Positions 16,593 to 28,604 of a stretch of DNA of 33,046 bases are shown one piece after another (position 1 is the stretch's first letter; the number at the start of each line of letters is the position of its first letter). The DNA is taken from NCBI GenBank assembly GCA_030148605.1, contig JASBTD010000029.1, positions 1 to 33,046 of the forward strand. Reading direction: 5' to 3'. The notes under the pieces were generated by a model. The model did not search any database and was not told the origin of the DNA. It saw only the letters and a program-made list of their open reading frames with translations. The translations under genes and the position numbers were made by a program. The DNA comes from Erythrobacter sp. (lineage in GTDB: Bacteria; Pseudomonadota; Alphaproteobacteria; Sphingomonadales; Sphingomonadaceae).

Positions 16593-17639
16593 TCAGCGCT
16601 TGCCCTCCCTCCGCAACAGCTCCGCCTTGATCTCGGGACCATAGGCATAGCCGCCCACGCCGCCTGACGCGGGCACCACGCGGTGGCAGGGGATCAGCAC
16701 AGCGATGTTGTTCGCGCCATTGGCGCTGCCCACCGCGCGGCTGGCCTTGGGGTTGCCGAGCATCGCGGCCTGTTCGCCATAGCTGCGCGTCTCGCCCGCC
16801 GGGATCTGCCGCAAGGCCTGCCAGCAACGCTGCTGAAATGCAGTGCCTTTCACATCAAGCGGGATATGCGAGTTGTCGAGCGCAGGTTCTTCCACCGCGG
16901 CGGTGACTTGCTCGAAAAGCTCGCGAAACGCGCCGCTGCCTTGCACCAGTTCAGCCTTGGGGAAGCGCGCGCGCAGCTCCGCCTCGCCTTCGTTGAAGCT
17001 GAGGCAGCACACGCCCCTTGCCGTTGCAGCGACCAGCATCGCGCCAAGCGAGGTTTCGATCACTGTCCAATGGATGGTGATCCCTGCCCCGCCCTTGCTC
17101 CAGTCGCTTGGTGTCATGCCCATCTTGCCTTCGACTCCGTCGTAAAACCGGCTCGGTGCTTCATAGCCTGCATCGTAGATCGCATCGGAAACCCGCTCCG
17201 CCCCTTCGAGTGCATCCTTCACCCGCTCCTCTCGCAAGGCCCGCGCATAGGCCGCTGGAGAGAGGCCCGTCGCGCGCTTGAACACGCGCTGGAAATGCGT
17301 GGGGGAATAGCCGGTGATCGCAGCGAGCTCGTCCAGAGTTGCGCCACCGCTGCCCTTGATCTCTTCAATCGCTGCCAGCACGGCAGCTTCATCGCGGCCC
17401 ACATCATCGGGCAAGCAGCGCTTGCAAGCACGCAGGCCGGCCGCCCGCGCCTCTGCGCCGCTCGCGAAAAAACGCACGTTCTTGCGATCCGGATGCCGCG
17501 CAGCGCAGCTGGGCCGGCAATAGATGCCCGTCGACAGCACGCCGGTAACGAAACGCCCGTCAAAGCTGCGATCACGCCGCAGCACAGCGGCCCAGGCGGC
17601 GTCGCTCGCAATCTCGTTAGGCTTCGGTTCATCAGTCAT
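16593..17639 (-). CDS. ada: Ada: bifunctional methyltransferase and transcription activator
   Basis: Repairs alkylated DNA by suicidal methyl transfer and, once methylated, activates alkylation-response genes. The 348 residues carry the Ada zinc domain with Cys41, Cys45, Cys72 and Cys75 (GIYCRPSC and ACKRC; Cys41 is the phosphotriester acceptor). An AraC-type helix-turn-helix follows at about 88-180 (FQRVFKRATGLSPAAYAR), and the O6-methylguanine methyltransferase domain has the acceptor Cys318 in IPCHRVV. All key residues are intact, so both activities are expected. It is divergent from the protease at 17721 with 81 bases between. Autoregulation is typical, but I cannot confidently point to an Ada box. 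Confidence 0.96.
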   Translation of the reverse strand: MTDEPKPNEIASDAAWAAVLRRDRSFDGRFVTGVLSTGIYCRPSCAARHPDRKNVRFFASGAEARAAGLRACKRCLPDDVGRDEAAVLAAIEEIKGSGGATLDELAAITGYSPTHFQRVFKRATGLSPAAYARALREERVKDALEGAERVSDAIYDAGYEAPSRFYDGVEGKMGMTPSDWSKGGAGITIHWTVIETSLGAMLVAATARGVCCLSFNEGEAELRARFPKAELVQGSGAFRELFEQVTAAVEEPALDNSHIPLDVKGTAFQQRCWQALRQIPAGETRSYGEQAAMLGNPKASRAVGSANGANNIAVLIPCHRVVPASGGVGGYAYGPEIKAELLRREGKR

Positions 17640-17720
17640 AGGCAGCTTGATAGAGTAATGCGCCGCTCACTGCATCCCGAAGCTTGCGATCAAAGCAATT
17701 GCCCGTCAAACAGCGGCTCT

Positions 17721-19295
17721 ATGGGTCGCTTGATCTCAATCCTTGCCTGCCTTTTGGCGTTGCTTTCGCCGCAAGCCGCGCTGGCGGATGCCGCCGATAT
17801 CGATGCCGCCGCGCGCGGCGTGGTGCGCGTGGTCATTGTCGGCACCGATGGCCGTGAGGTCTATCCGGTAAGCCATGGTTCAGGCTTCGCAGTCTCGCCG
17901 ACTCAGATCGTGACCAATGCGCATGTGATCCGCGAGGCATTGCAGGATGATACCTTGCGGATCGGCATTGTGCCGTCCGAAGGAGATGAAGCTGCCTATG
18001 CCCGGCCCGTGTCGGTCAGCCCGCGCAATGATCTGGCATTGATCGAGATCAGCGAAGGCAGCTTGAGGCTGGCACCGCTGACGATCTCTGGCAGCCTGGT
18101 CGGCGATATGGGCGAAGTCTCCGCTGTCGGCTACCCGATGAATGTCGACCGCGCGCAAGGCCTCGATATCGGCGATATCTTCCGCGCCCAGCCGCCGGTG
18201 AAAAGCCGTGGCTTCCTGTCAGGCGCACGCCCCAGCCGCCAGTTCGACACTATCCTGCATACGGCCCCTATCGCGCGCGGCAATTCGGGCGGTCCCTTGC
18301 TGGACAGCTGCGGACGGGTGCTGGGGGTCAACAGCTTCGGCGCGGATTCGGACGGGTCAGACGCCGAGTTCTACTTCGCTGTGTCGATCCGCGAGCTTAT
18401 CCCGTTCCTGCGCGAGAATGGCATCGAGCCCAGTGTGAACGCACTGCCTTGTCGCAGCATCGACGAAGTGGAAGCTTCCGAACGTGCCCGGATCGAGCAG
18501 CAACGCGCCGATGCCCGCGAACGGATCGAAGCACGCGAAGCCGAACTGCGCGAGCGGCGCGCCCGCGCCCAGCTAGAGGCGCAGCTGGCCGTGCAGGCCG
18601 AACGCGAGAACGCCATGGCGCTGGCGCTGATCTTCCTGCTGGTTGCAATCGGCGCAGCTTACATGGCCGAGCAAGCGCGAAAGAACGAAGGCGGCGAGCG
18701 GCGCATGGCGATTGCATTGTTCGTTGCGATCGCCGGGCTGGCGGGTGCGGTTGCGCTTTGGCTTATTCGGCCCGGCCTGGATGAGATTGATCGCAGGGTT
18801 GAAGCGGCGATAAAGGCTGAACAGGGGGAAACGCCCGATCAGCCGCAATCCTCTGCACGCGAAGGAACCATGCTGTGCACGCTTGTGCCTGATCGCAGCC
18901 GGGTGACAGGCGCTAGGACCGATGATGTCGAGTTTGACTGGGCCGCTGATGGCTGCGTCAACACGCGTACGCAATACGGGCTCAACAGCGGCGAATGGAC
19001 CCGCGTGCTGGTGCCTGACGATGAAGAAGTGGTCTCCATCAATCGTTATGATCCGGAAACGCGCACTTATCTGACGGAGCGGTACTTGCTGGGCCGCGCG
19101 GCAATGTCGCAGGCACGCGAAGCGCGCGCCAATTATGAGCCGCCGCAATGCAGCGTCAGCGATGCCGCGCAAACGCTGGGCGAGCAGCAAAGCTCGATCA
19201 TCTCGCTACTGCCGGCACGCCCGAATGAGCGGCTGGTCTATTCCTGCGAACCGCGCGAGCGCACTGCCGGCGCATTGGCTGGCACAGACGAGTGA
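17721..19295 (+). CDS. Trypsin-like (S1C) serine protease with coiled coil and two membrane helices
   Basis: A 524-residue exported protease. After a signal peptide (cleavage near LADA, residue 24) comes a trypsin-fold domain with triad His68 (TNAHV), Asp104 (RNDLAL) and Ser189 (GNSGGPL). A charged Glu/Arg/Ala coiled coil (about 247-298), a membrane helix (about 299-315), a short basic loop (EQARKNEGGERR), a second helix (about 329-349) and a Cys-containing C-terminal domain follow. There is no PDZ domain, so it differs from DegP/HtrA. The topology would place both the protease and the C-terminal domain in the periplasm. The ATG at 17721 begins the signal peptide, though the ribosome-binding site is weak. 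Confidence 0.92.
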   Translation: MGRLISILACLLALLSPQAALADAADIDAAARGVVRVVIVGTDGREVYPVSHGSGFAVSPTQIVTNAHVIREALQDDTLRIGIVPSEGDEAAYARPVSVSPRNDLALIEISEGSLRLAPLTISGSLVGDMGEVSAVGYPMNVDRAQGLDIGDIFRAQPPVKSRGFLSGARPSRQFDTILHTAPIARGNSGGPLLDSCGRVLGVNSFGADSDGSDAEFYFAVSIRELIPFLRENGIEPSVNALPCRSIDEVEASERARIEQQRADARERIEAREAELRERRARAQLEAQLAVQAERENAMALALIFLLVAIGAAYMAEQARKNEGGERRMAIALFVAIAGLAGAVALWLIRPGLDEIDRRVEAAIKAEQGETPDQPQSSAREGTMLCTLVPDRSRVTGARTDDVEFDWAADGCVNTRTQYGLNSGEWTRVLVPDDEEVVSINRYDPETRTYLTERYLLGRAAMSQAREARANYEPPQCSVSDAAQTLGEQQSSIISLLPARPNERLVYSCEPRERTAGALAGTDE

Positions 19296-19305
19296 TTGCC
19301 AGCGG

Positions 19306-20133
19306 CTAGGCCGCCAATGCTTCACCGCTTAGCGTGATCCGGTGCATTTCGCGGTAATGGCCGTGATAGTCGTTCATTGCATTGTGCCAGGTGGTGCGAT
19401 TATCCCAGATCGCGACAGTGCCGGGCCGCCATTTCACCCGGCACTGATTGTCATCGCGCACGGCGGCATCGAGCAGCTTGTGCAATAGAGGCAGGCTTTC
19501 AGCGCGCGTCTTACCGAGGAAGTTGATCGTGAAAGCGCCATTCACATAAAGCAACCTGCGTCCGGTGTGCGGGTGGCGGATCACCACCGGATGCGTTGCC
19601 CCGGTCTTCAACCCCTGCCCACGCAAATCACCGCCCATATCTGTCTGCGCATAAATGCCGCCCTCTTCATAAACATGGTCCGCAGTGTGGAATGCTTCGA
19701 GCCCTTCGATCTCGGCCTTGAGCTCATCTGACAGCGAATCATAGGCCGCACCCATATGCGCAAACAGCGTGTCGCCGCCTTCAGGCGGTAGCTCGCGCGC
19801 AACCAGAATCGAACCCATCGCCGGGATCTGGTCATAGGAATGGTCGGTATGCCACGCGCCGCCGATATTGGTTTTCTGGTCAGGCTTCTTGCGGACAATG
19901 GCAATTTCGGGATGCTCGTCTTCCAGCGGGAAATAGTTGTTGATGTCGATCCCGCCCCAGCGCTTGGCAAAGGCGATGTGATCTTCCGGCGAGAAGTCCT
20001 GATCGCGGAATACGGCCACCCCATGCTCATAGATCGCATGCTTGATTTCGCGCATCTTCGCATCGCTGCAATTGGCCAGCGAAACACCGGAAATTTCCAC
20101 CCCGCATTGCGGTGCCATCGGCGTCAGTTCCAT
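19306..20133 (-). CDS. TauD/TfdA family Fe(II)/2-oxoglutarate dioxygenase
   Basis: A 275-residue cytosolic non-haem iron oxygenase coupling 2-oxoglutarate decarboxylation to substrate hydroxylation. The iron ligands are visible: His95 and Asp97 in WHTDHSY and His250 in TTWHNA; an Arg in YREMHRITLSG (261 or 265) binds 2-oxoglutarate. Family members act on taurine, alkyl sulfates or aryloxyacetates; the substrate cannot be chosen here. The frame is open to 20232, but GGGAGAG lies just upstream of the ATG at 20133 and the family N-terminus begins there. It is divergent from the ATP synthase operon and ends 10 bases from the convergent protease gene, so the two 3' ends nearly abut. Confidence 0.94.
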   Translation of the reverse strand: MELTPMAPQCGVEISGVSLANCSDAKMREIKHAIYEHGVAVFRDQDFSPEDHIAFAKRWGGIDINNYFPLEDEHPEIAIVRKKPDQKTNIGGAWHTDHSYDQIPAMGSILVARELPPEGGDTLFAHMGAAYDSLSDELKAEIEGLEAFHTADHVYEEGGIYAQTDMGGDLRGQGLKTGATHPVVIRHPHTGRRLLYVNGAFTINFLGKTRAESLPLLHKLLDAAVRDDNQCRVKWRPGTVAIWDNRTTWHNAMNDYHGHYREMHRITLSGEALAA

Positions 20134-20338
20134 CGTCTCTCTCCCGCAGCGCATTCCCCGCTGACACGGTATTCTATGCAAAGCCCGAAATGAGTCCAGC
20201 AAATCCCCCGCATTCGGGTTGCATCGCAGCATACTCGATGCTAGGCGCGCGCCAGCTTTGCCGGGGTGCCCCCTTCAGTGCCCGGAACGGTTAGAGCGAT
20301 GCATCGTTATTCTCCGGATCCAAGAGGACCTTCAACGC

Positions 20339-20893
20339 GTGGATATCTCCGCCGGTATACAGGCTAGCCTTGCTGGGCGTTACGCTTCAGCCTTGTTCGA
20401 TCTCGCGGCAGAGAACGGCACCGTCACGGCTGTCGAATCGGACCTCGAAACACTTTCCGCTGCACTCGCCGATTCGGCTGAGTTGCGCGACGTGACTGCT
20501 AACCCGCAGCTGAGCCGCAAGGCACAGGGCGAAGCGATTGCCGCTGTCGCAAGCCATCTTAGCCTGTCGGACCTCACCAAGAACTTCCTTGGCGTGCTTG
20601 CCGGCAACCGCCGCCTTTCATCGCTCAGCGAAATGATCCGCGCGTTCCAGATGATTGCAGCGGCCCAGCGCGGCGAAGTTACTGCAGACGTGACCAGCGC
20701 GCACGCACTCAGCGATGAGCAGCTCGCCACGCTGAAAGACAAGCTCACTGCCCGCCAGGGCCGGACTGTAAAGCTGAATACCAGCGTCGACCCGGATCTT
20801 CTGGGCGGCCTCGTCGTAACCATTGGATCGCAGCGCATTGATGGCTCGATCCGCACCCGTCTCAATTCTCTCGCGCAGGCAATGAAGGCCTAA
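20339..20893 (+). CDS. atpH: ATP synthase F1 subunit delta
   Basis: Subunit delta (mitochondrial OSCP equivalent) links the top of the F1 alpha3beta3 head to the peripheral stalk. The 184 residues match the family: the N-terminal helical bundle starts [14 protein letters not shown], and the C-terminal signature [20 protein letters not shown] is complete. The start is GTG at 20339 with AAGAGGA upstream; starts further upstream give a non-family extension. It opens the atpHAG-x-DC operon; the a, b and c subunit genes are not in the window, as is usual in alphaproteobacteria where F0 genes are separate. Confidence 0.96.
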   Translation: MDISAGIQASLAGRYASALFDLAAENGTVTAVESDLETLSAALADSAELRDVTANPQLSRKAQGEAIAAVASHLSLSDLTKNFLGVLAGNRRLSSLSEMIRAFQMIAAAQRGEVTADVTSAHALSDEQLATLKDKLTARQGRTVKLNTSVDPDLLGGLVVTIGSQRIDGSIRTRLNSLAQAMKA

Positions 20894-22435
<1,542 letters not shown>

Positions 22436-22462
22436 GACTTGAGATCAAACTAGGGAGCCGAA

Positions 22463-23335
22463 ATGGCCTCGCTTAAAGAACTCAAAGGTCGGATCAACTC
22501 GGTCAAATCGACCCAGAAGATCACCAAGGCCAAGCAGATGGTCGCCGCGGCCAAGCTGCGCCGTGCACAGGCGGCGGCCGAGTCCGCTCGCCCCTATGCC
22601 GAGCGACTGGCGGCTGTGATGGCTTCGCTTGCCGCCAAGGTGGGCAAAAGCGACAGTGCACCCAAGCTGCTGGCCGGCACCGGTTCGAACCAGAAGCACC
22701 TGTTGGTTGTCGTCAACACTGACAAGGGCCTGTGCGGCGGTTTGAACTCTAACATCGTCAAGGAAGCCAAGCTTCAGGCGAAGAAGCTGATCGCTGAAGG
22801 CAAGGACGTGCAGTTCTACCTGATCGGCAAGAAAGGCCGCGCACCGATCAAGCGCGACTATGCCAGCAAGATCGCCAAGCATTTCGACACTTCGACAGTG
22901 AAGACGCCCGGCTTCGAGGAAGCAGACAGCGTCGCCAATGAACTGATCGGCATGTTCGAAGCTGGTGAGTTTGATGTCGCGCATCTGATTTACCCGACTT
23001 TCAAATCTGCGCTCGCGCAGGACCCGACCACAGTCCAGCTGATCCCCGTCCCCTCGCCAGAGGATGCGGCTGGCGGCGATGCCGTGGTTGAATATGAGCC
23101 GGGCGAAGAGGAAATCCTTGAAGAACTGCTGCCGCGCTATGTGAAAACGCAGATCTTCGGCGCACTGCTTGAGCGTGAAGCTTCCGAACAGGGCGCTTCG
23201 ATGACTGCGATGGACAACGCAACGCGTAACGCGGGCGACCTCATCAACAAGCTGACCATTCAGTACAACCGCAGCCGCCAGGCCGCGATCACCACTGAAC
23301 TGATTGAAATTATCGCCGGTGCGGAAGCGCTGTAA
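22463..23335 (+). CDS. atpG: ATP synthase F1 subunit gamma
   Basis: Central rotor shaft of F1, coupling c-ring rotation to catalysis. The 290 residues show the two coiled-coil termini: N-terminal [20 protein letters not shown] and C-terminal [22 protein letters not shown], with the conserved [10 protein letters not shown] in between. The gap from atpA is 27 bases, with GGGAGC before the ATG. The following gene is not atpD, as the usual order would have it, but a small lipoprotein gene. Confidence 0.98.
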   Translation: MASLKELKGRINSVKSTQKITKAKQMVAAAKLRRAQAAAESARPYAERLAAVMASLAAKVGKSDSAPKLLAGTGSNQKHLLVVVNTDKGLCGGLNSNIVKEAKLQAKKLIAEGKDVQFYLIGKKGRAPIKRDYASKIAKHFDTSTVKTPGFEEADSVANELIGMFEAGEFDVAHLIYPTFKSALAQDPTTVQLIPVPSPEDAAGGDAVVEYEPGEEEILEELLPRYVKTQIFGALLEREASEQGASMTAMDNATRNAGDLINKLTIQYNRSRQAAITTELIEIIAGAEAL

Positions 23336-23351
23336 GAACAGGAACGTAACC

Positions 23352-25188
<1,837 letters not shown>

Positions 25189-25207
25189 GCGTTAGGACAC
25201 AGAGACA

Positions 25208-25465
25208 ATGGCACTTCATTTCGAACTCGTGACACCGGAAAAGCTGGTCCGCTCGGAAGACGTCCACATGGTGGTCGTACCCGGCTCGGAAGGCGAATTC
25301 GGCGTGCTGGAAGGCCACGCGCCTTTCATGTCGACCATCCGCGACGGTGCGGTGCAGGTCTACGCCAAGGAAGGCGCAGAGCCTGAGACGATCGAAGTGC
25401 GCGGCGGCTTTGCCGAAGTTGGCGACGCTGGCTTGACTGTCCTTGCGGAGCATGTCGAAGCCTGA
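25208..25465 (+). CDS. atpC: ATP synthase F1 subunit epsilon, short form
   Basis: Rotor subunit joining gamma to the c-ring. Only 85 residues: the N-terminal beta-sandwich ([47 protein letters not shown]) is complete, but the C-terminal helical hairpin that inhibits ATP hydrolysis in E. coli (about 130-140 residues total) is absent. Short epsilon is, to my knowledge, common in sphingomonads, so this is a lineage trait rather than a mutation. Inhibition may rest with the alphaproteobacterial zeta subunit, encoded elsewhere. It is last in the operon; a terminator begins 28 bases on. Confidence 0.97.
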   Translation: MALHFELVTPEKLVRSEDVHMVVVPGSEGEFGVLEGHAPFMSTIRDGAVQVYAKEGAEPETIEVRGGFAEVGDAGLTVLAEHVEA

Positions 25466-25492
25466 TCTTTCGACAACACAGCAGGAATTCCG

Positions 25493-25519
25493 AAAGGGCG
25501 GCCATCTGGTCGCCCTTTT
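25493..25519 (+). terminator. Rho-independent terminator of the atp operon
   Basis: AAAGGGCG (25493-25500) pairs with CGCCCTTT (25511-25518). Three inner pairs, one G-U, extend the stem to 11 bp around the loop ATCT, and TTTT ends at 25519. It is placed 27 bases after the atpC stop. Confidence 0.92.
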
Positions 25520-25608
25520 ACTTTGCGGAACACACAAAGCTTACTAATGTTCTTTCCATGAGGGTTCCGTGAGGGGCCCGGTCGCAATTCCCCCCAAGGA
25601 GAGGACAC

Positions 25609-27774
25609 TTGAAACTTGTTTCCACACTTGCCCTGGCAGGAGCTCTTGCCATGACCGCTACAACCGCGTCTGCCGATGGCGACGGCCATCACGAACACAA
25701 TGCTGAAACTGCGCATGATGGCGTGCCCGGTGCAGAACAGGATCCGCATATCTGGCTTGAAGAAGCACGTAGCGAGGAAGCGCTCGACTGGGTGCGAAAC
25801 GAAAACGAGCTGACGCTCGCCGCGTTCACGGATGATCCGCGCTTTGAGCAGCTCAAGGCCGAAGCACTGGAAATTCTCGACAGCGAAGACCGAATTCCCT
25901 TTGTCAGCTTCCGCCCCGACGGGCTTTATAATTTCTGGCAGGACAAGGAGAATCCGAAGGGCCTGCTGCGCCGGACCACGCTGGAAAGCTATCAGACCGA
26001 AGAGCCTGAATGGGAAATCATTCTCGACGTTGACGCGCTTGCCGCTGAAGAAGGCAAGGAATGGGTCTATCAGGGATCAACCTGCCTGCCCCCGGCGCTG
26101 AACAAATGCATGATCGCGCTCAGCGATGGCGGCAAGGATGCCACCGTGCTGCGCGAATTCGACACATCGACCAAGCAATTCGTCGAAGGCGGATTCGAAC
26201 TGCCTGAAAGCCAGGGCAACATCCAGTGGATCGATGAAGACACCATGCTCGTTACCCGTAATTTCAGCGAAGAGCTGATGACGGAAAGCGAGTATCCCTA
26301 CACCACGCGTCGCTGGAAGCGCGGACAGAGCATTGACGAAGCAGAGGAAATCTTCCGCGGCACGCGCACCGATGTGTGGTCCGGCGCAAGCCTGATGCGT
26401 GACAATGAAGCGACTGTTCACGCTCTCACCGCGTTTCGTGCGGTGAGCTTCCACGAGACCGAATATTACGTTCAGCATGATGGCGAATGGCTGCGCCTCG
26501 AAATCCCGCTCAAGGCATCGCCATATGGCATCGTTGACGGTCACATATTGATCTCGACCGATGTCGATTGGGAGGTTGATGGCCAGACCTTCCCCGCCGA
26601 CAGCCTGATCGCAGCCGATCTGGAAGAGTGGAAAGCCGATCCCAATGGCGCGAAGAAAACTCTGGTCTGGGCGCCGGGCGATCGCCAGACCAAGCGCGGT
26701 GCGGCGATAACCGGCAACTCGCTGTTCGTGACTTTGCTCGACAATGTGGTGGGCAAGGTTGTGCGGTTCGATTTCGAGGATGGCGAATGGGTCCAGTCCG
26801 AAGTCGATCTGCCGGACAATGCCACTGTCGGGATCGCGTCAAGCTCGAACGAGACTGACCAGATCATGTACACGGTCACCGATTTCCTCAATCCGACCAC
26901 GCTCTATTACTCGGATGGCAGCGGCGATCCGGAACCGCTGAAAACCTCGCCAAGCTATTTCGACAAGGCAGGGCTGGAAGTCGAGCAGCACGAAGCAACC
27001 AGCGCAGATGGCACGAAAATCCCCTATTTCATCGTCAAGCCCGCCGGAATGGAGCTTGATGGAAGCACGGCAACTTTGCTGACCGGCTATGGCGGTTTTC
27101 AGGTGCCGCGCCTGCCCGCTTATCTCAGCACCACCGGCAAGCTGTGGCTGGAAAAGGGCGGAGCCTATGTGCTGGGCAATATGCGCGGTGGCGGCGAATT
27201 TGGCCCGAACTGGCACCAAACGGCCATCCGGGAGAACAAGCAGCGCACTTGGGATGATTTCATCGCGATTGCCGAAGACCTGGTAGAGAAGGGATTCACA
27301 TCGCCAGAGCATCTGGGCATCCAGGGCGGCTCGCAAGGTGGCCTGCTGGTGGGCACGGCGTTCACTCAGCGGCCGGACCTGTTTGGTGCCGCCATCGTGC
27401 AGATCCCGCTGTTTGACATGCTGCGCTATCACTTGATCGGGCGCGGCGCTTCTTGGGTTGGCGAATATGGCGATCCACGCATTCCCGAACAGCGCGCGTG
27501 GATCGAAGGCTATTCACCGTATCAGAAGCTGGTCGAAGGCGTGGAATACCCTGCCCCGTTCCTGTGGGCTTCGACCGCGGATGACCGCACACACCCCGCG
27601 CATGCGCGCAAGGGCGCGGCGCGGCTGAAAGAGCTGGGCCAGCCATATTACTACTATGAAGAGATGACCGGCGGTCACTCGGGCGGGGTCGACAATGAAC
27701 AGCGCGCGCAATTGCAAGCGCTCCAGTTCATATATCTGATGCAGCGCCTGATGGATAACCGATCGGGCGATTGA
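25609..27774 (+). CDS. Prolyl oligopeptidase family serine peptidase (S9A), exported
   Basis: A 721-residue peptidase that cleaves short peptides after proline or related residues, exported by a signal peptide (cleavage near ASA at about residue 22). A His-rich segment (DGDGHHEHNAETAHD) follows and may bind metal. A beta-propeller spans about 75-450 and the alpha/beta-hydrolase domain about 470-715. The triad is Ser575 (GGSQGG), Asp658 (DDRTHP) and His690 (GGHSGG). The start is TTG at 25609 with AAGGAG 7 bases upstream; the signal peptide begins there. It stands alone between two near-identical terminators. Confidence 0.94.
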   Translation: MKLVSTLALAGALAMTATTASADGDGHHEHNAETAHDGVPGAEQDPHIWLEEARSEEALDWVRNENELTLAAFTDDPRFEQLKAEALEILDSEDRIPFVSFRPDGLYNFWQDKENPKGLLRRTTLESYQTEEPEWEIILDVDALAAEEGKEWVYQGSTCLPPALNKCMIALSDGGKDATVLREFDTSTKQFVEGGFELPESQGNIQWIDEDTMLVTRNFSEELMTESEYPYTTRRWKRGQSIDEAEEIFRGTRTDVWSGASLMRDNEATVHALTAFRAVSFHETEYYVQHDGEWLRLEIPLKASPYGIVDGHILISTDVDWEVDGQTFPADSLIAADLEEWKADPNGAKKTLVWAPGDRQTKRGAAITGNSLFVTLLDNVVGKVVRFDFEDGEWVQSEVDLPDNATVGIASSSNETDQIMYTVTDFLNPTTLYYSDGSGDPEPLKTSPSYFDKAGLEVEQHEATSADGTKIPYFIVKPAGMELDGSTATLLTGYGGFQVPRLPAYLSTTGKLWLEKGGAYVLGNMRGGGEFGPNWHQTAIRENKQRTWDDFIAIAEDLVEKGFTSPEHLGIQGGSQGGLLVGTAFTQRPDLFGAAIVQIPLFDMLRYHLIGRGASWVGEYGDPRIPEQRAWIEGYSPYQKLVEGVEYPAPFLWASTADDRTHPAHARKGAARLKELGQPYYYYEEMTGGHSGGVDNEQRAQLQALQFIYLMQRLMDNRSGD

Positions 27775-27800
27775 TGGCCCGATAGCCATTCAAGACAGGG

Positions 27801-27828
27801 AAAGGGCGGCCGGATCGGTCGCCCTTTT
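27801..27828 (+). terminator. Rho-independent terminator of the S9 peptidase gene
   Basis: AAAGGGCG (27801-27808) pairs with CGCCCTTT (27820-27827). Four more inner pairs (GCCG with CGGT, one G-U) close on the loop GAT, and T-residues end the element. The stem is nearly identical to the atp operon terminator. Confidence 0.92.
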
Positions 27829-27998
27829 CCGTTCCGGCGAGCAATTTTCAGCCAACTCTTGCTAACTGCGAACGCTTCATCGCGCGCTTACCACGCGTCG
27901 GGTGATTAACCCGATTGAAAGCATGGATCGAAAGCTGAAATTAACTCTCCAGACAGAGGGTTTGTCAGCGACGGGGGTACGTTTTTTGGAGTAAATCA

Positions 27999-28286
27999 AT
28001 GGCATACGCCCCACATGAAACCGTGTCTGACGCAATCAAGCGCGCCGGCCTTCCCAAATCGCACAAGATCAACTGGACTGAAGCACGCAAGGAAGATGTT
28101 GTCCGCGCAGTGCGCGACAAGCTGATCAGTTTTGACGAAGCGCGCTGGCGCTATCTCTTGAGCCACAGCGAATTCAGGCAATGGGAACAGAAGGTCGATA
28201 AGCGGCACAGCAAGGCTGTTACGCCAAAACAGCCGCTTGAAGTGCGTGATCGCGAAACAGCCAAGAGCCAGCTGGAAGAAGCCTGA
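27999..28286 (+). CDS. DUF1153 (SciP-like) small DNA-binding protein
   Basis: A 95-residue cytosolic protein. The central part (KINWTEARKEDVVRAVRDKL, ISFDEARWRYLLSHSEFRQW) matches the DUF1153 helix-turn-helix pattern. The best-known member is Caulobacter SciP, which binds DNA and represses CtrA-dependent promoters. This protein lacks the usual SciP N-terminal strand (GPDGEVLTLADLPPP type) and has a longer charged C-terminus, so it is more likely a paralogue than SciP itself. GGAG precedes the ATG. The 170-base leader between the upstream terminator and this gene has TTAA half-sites but no full TTAA-N7-TTAA CtrA box that I can find. Confidence 0.8.
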   Translation: MAYAPHETVSDAIKRAGLPKSHKINWTEARKEDVVRAVRDKLISFDEARWRYLLSHSEFRQWEQKVDKRHSKAVTPKQPLEVRDRETAKSQLEEA

Positions 28287-28322
28287 ACGAAGCGTACCCA
28301 ATGCCCCGCCTGGCCAAGCGCG

Positions 28323-28604
28323 CTATTTCCTGGTTGGCGCGTGAAAGTCAGGCGGCTTGGTGCTGACCCAGGCGATGAATTTGGCGATCTCGGGGTTCTC
28401 CCGGATCGCCGCAAGATCCTCTCCCATCCGCGCCAATTGCGCATTGGTGAAATTGGCGTGGATCGCCTTGTGGCAGATCGGATGGACCGGAACCGTGCCG
28501 CGTCCCTTCTTCGACTTGGGCACCGGATGATGCCACTGGATCCGCGTTTCCAGCGGGCGTTCGCATAGCCAGCAACGGAGGGGCTCCTCCACCTGTCGCC
28601 TCAA
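28323..28604 (-). CDS. Small HNH-nuclease-like protein
   Basis: A 93-residue protein with a zinc-ribbon-like N-terminus (Cys11, Cys14 in CWLC) and a beta-beta-alpha metal-finger-like core: WHHPVPKSKKGRGT (His25, His26) then VHPICHKAIH (His41, Cys44, His45, His49). This resembles small HNH proteins, but the central Asn of a classical HNH motif is not at the expected place, so catalysis is uncertain. The start is TTG at 28604, overlapping the glmU TGA as TTGA (28601-28604); an in-frame GTG at 28592 with GAGG upstream is an alternative. Translational coupling to glmU is likely. It converges with the DUF1153 gene. Confidence 0.75.
   Translation of the reverse strand: MRRQVEEPLRCWLCERPLETRIQWHHPVPKSKKGRGTVPVHPICHKAIHANFTNAQLARMGEDLAAIRENPEIAKFIAWVSTKPPDFHAPTRK

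Noticed and set aside
17640-17720. An Ada box in the ada/protease divergent gap
   Set aside because: Only CAAAGCAA-like partial matches and a TTGC/GCAA dyad are present; no convincing AAAGCGCA element.
27829-27998. A CtrA box upstream of the DUF1153 gene
   Set aside because: TTAA half-sites occur (in GATTAACCC and AAATTAACTC), but no pair has the required 7-base spacing.
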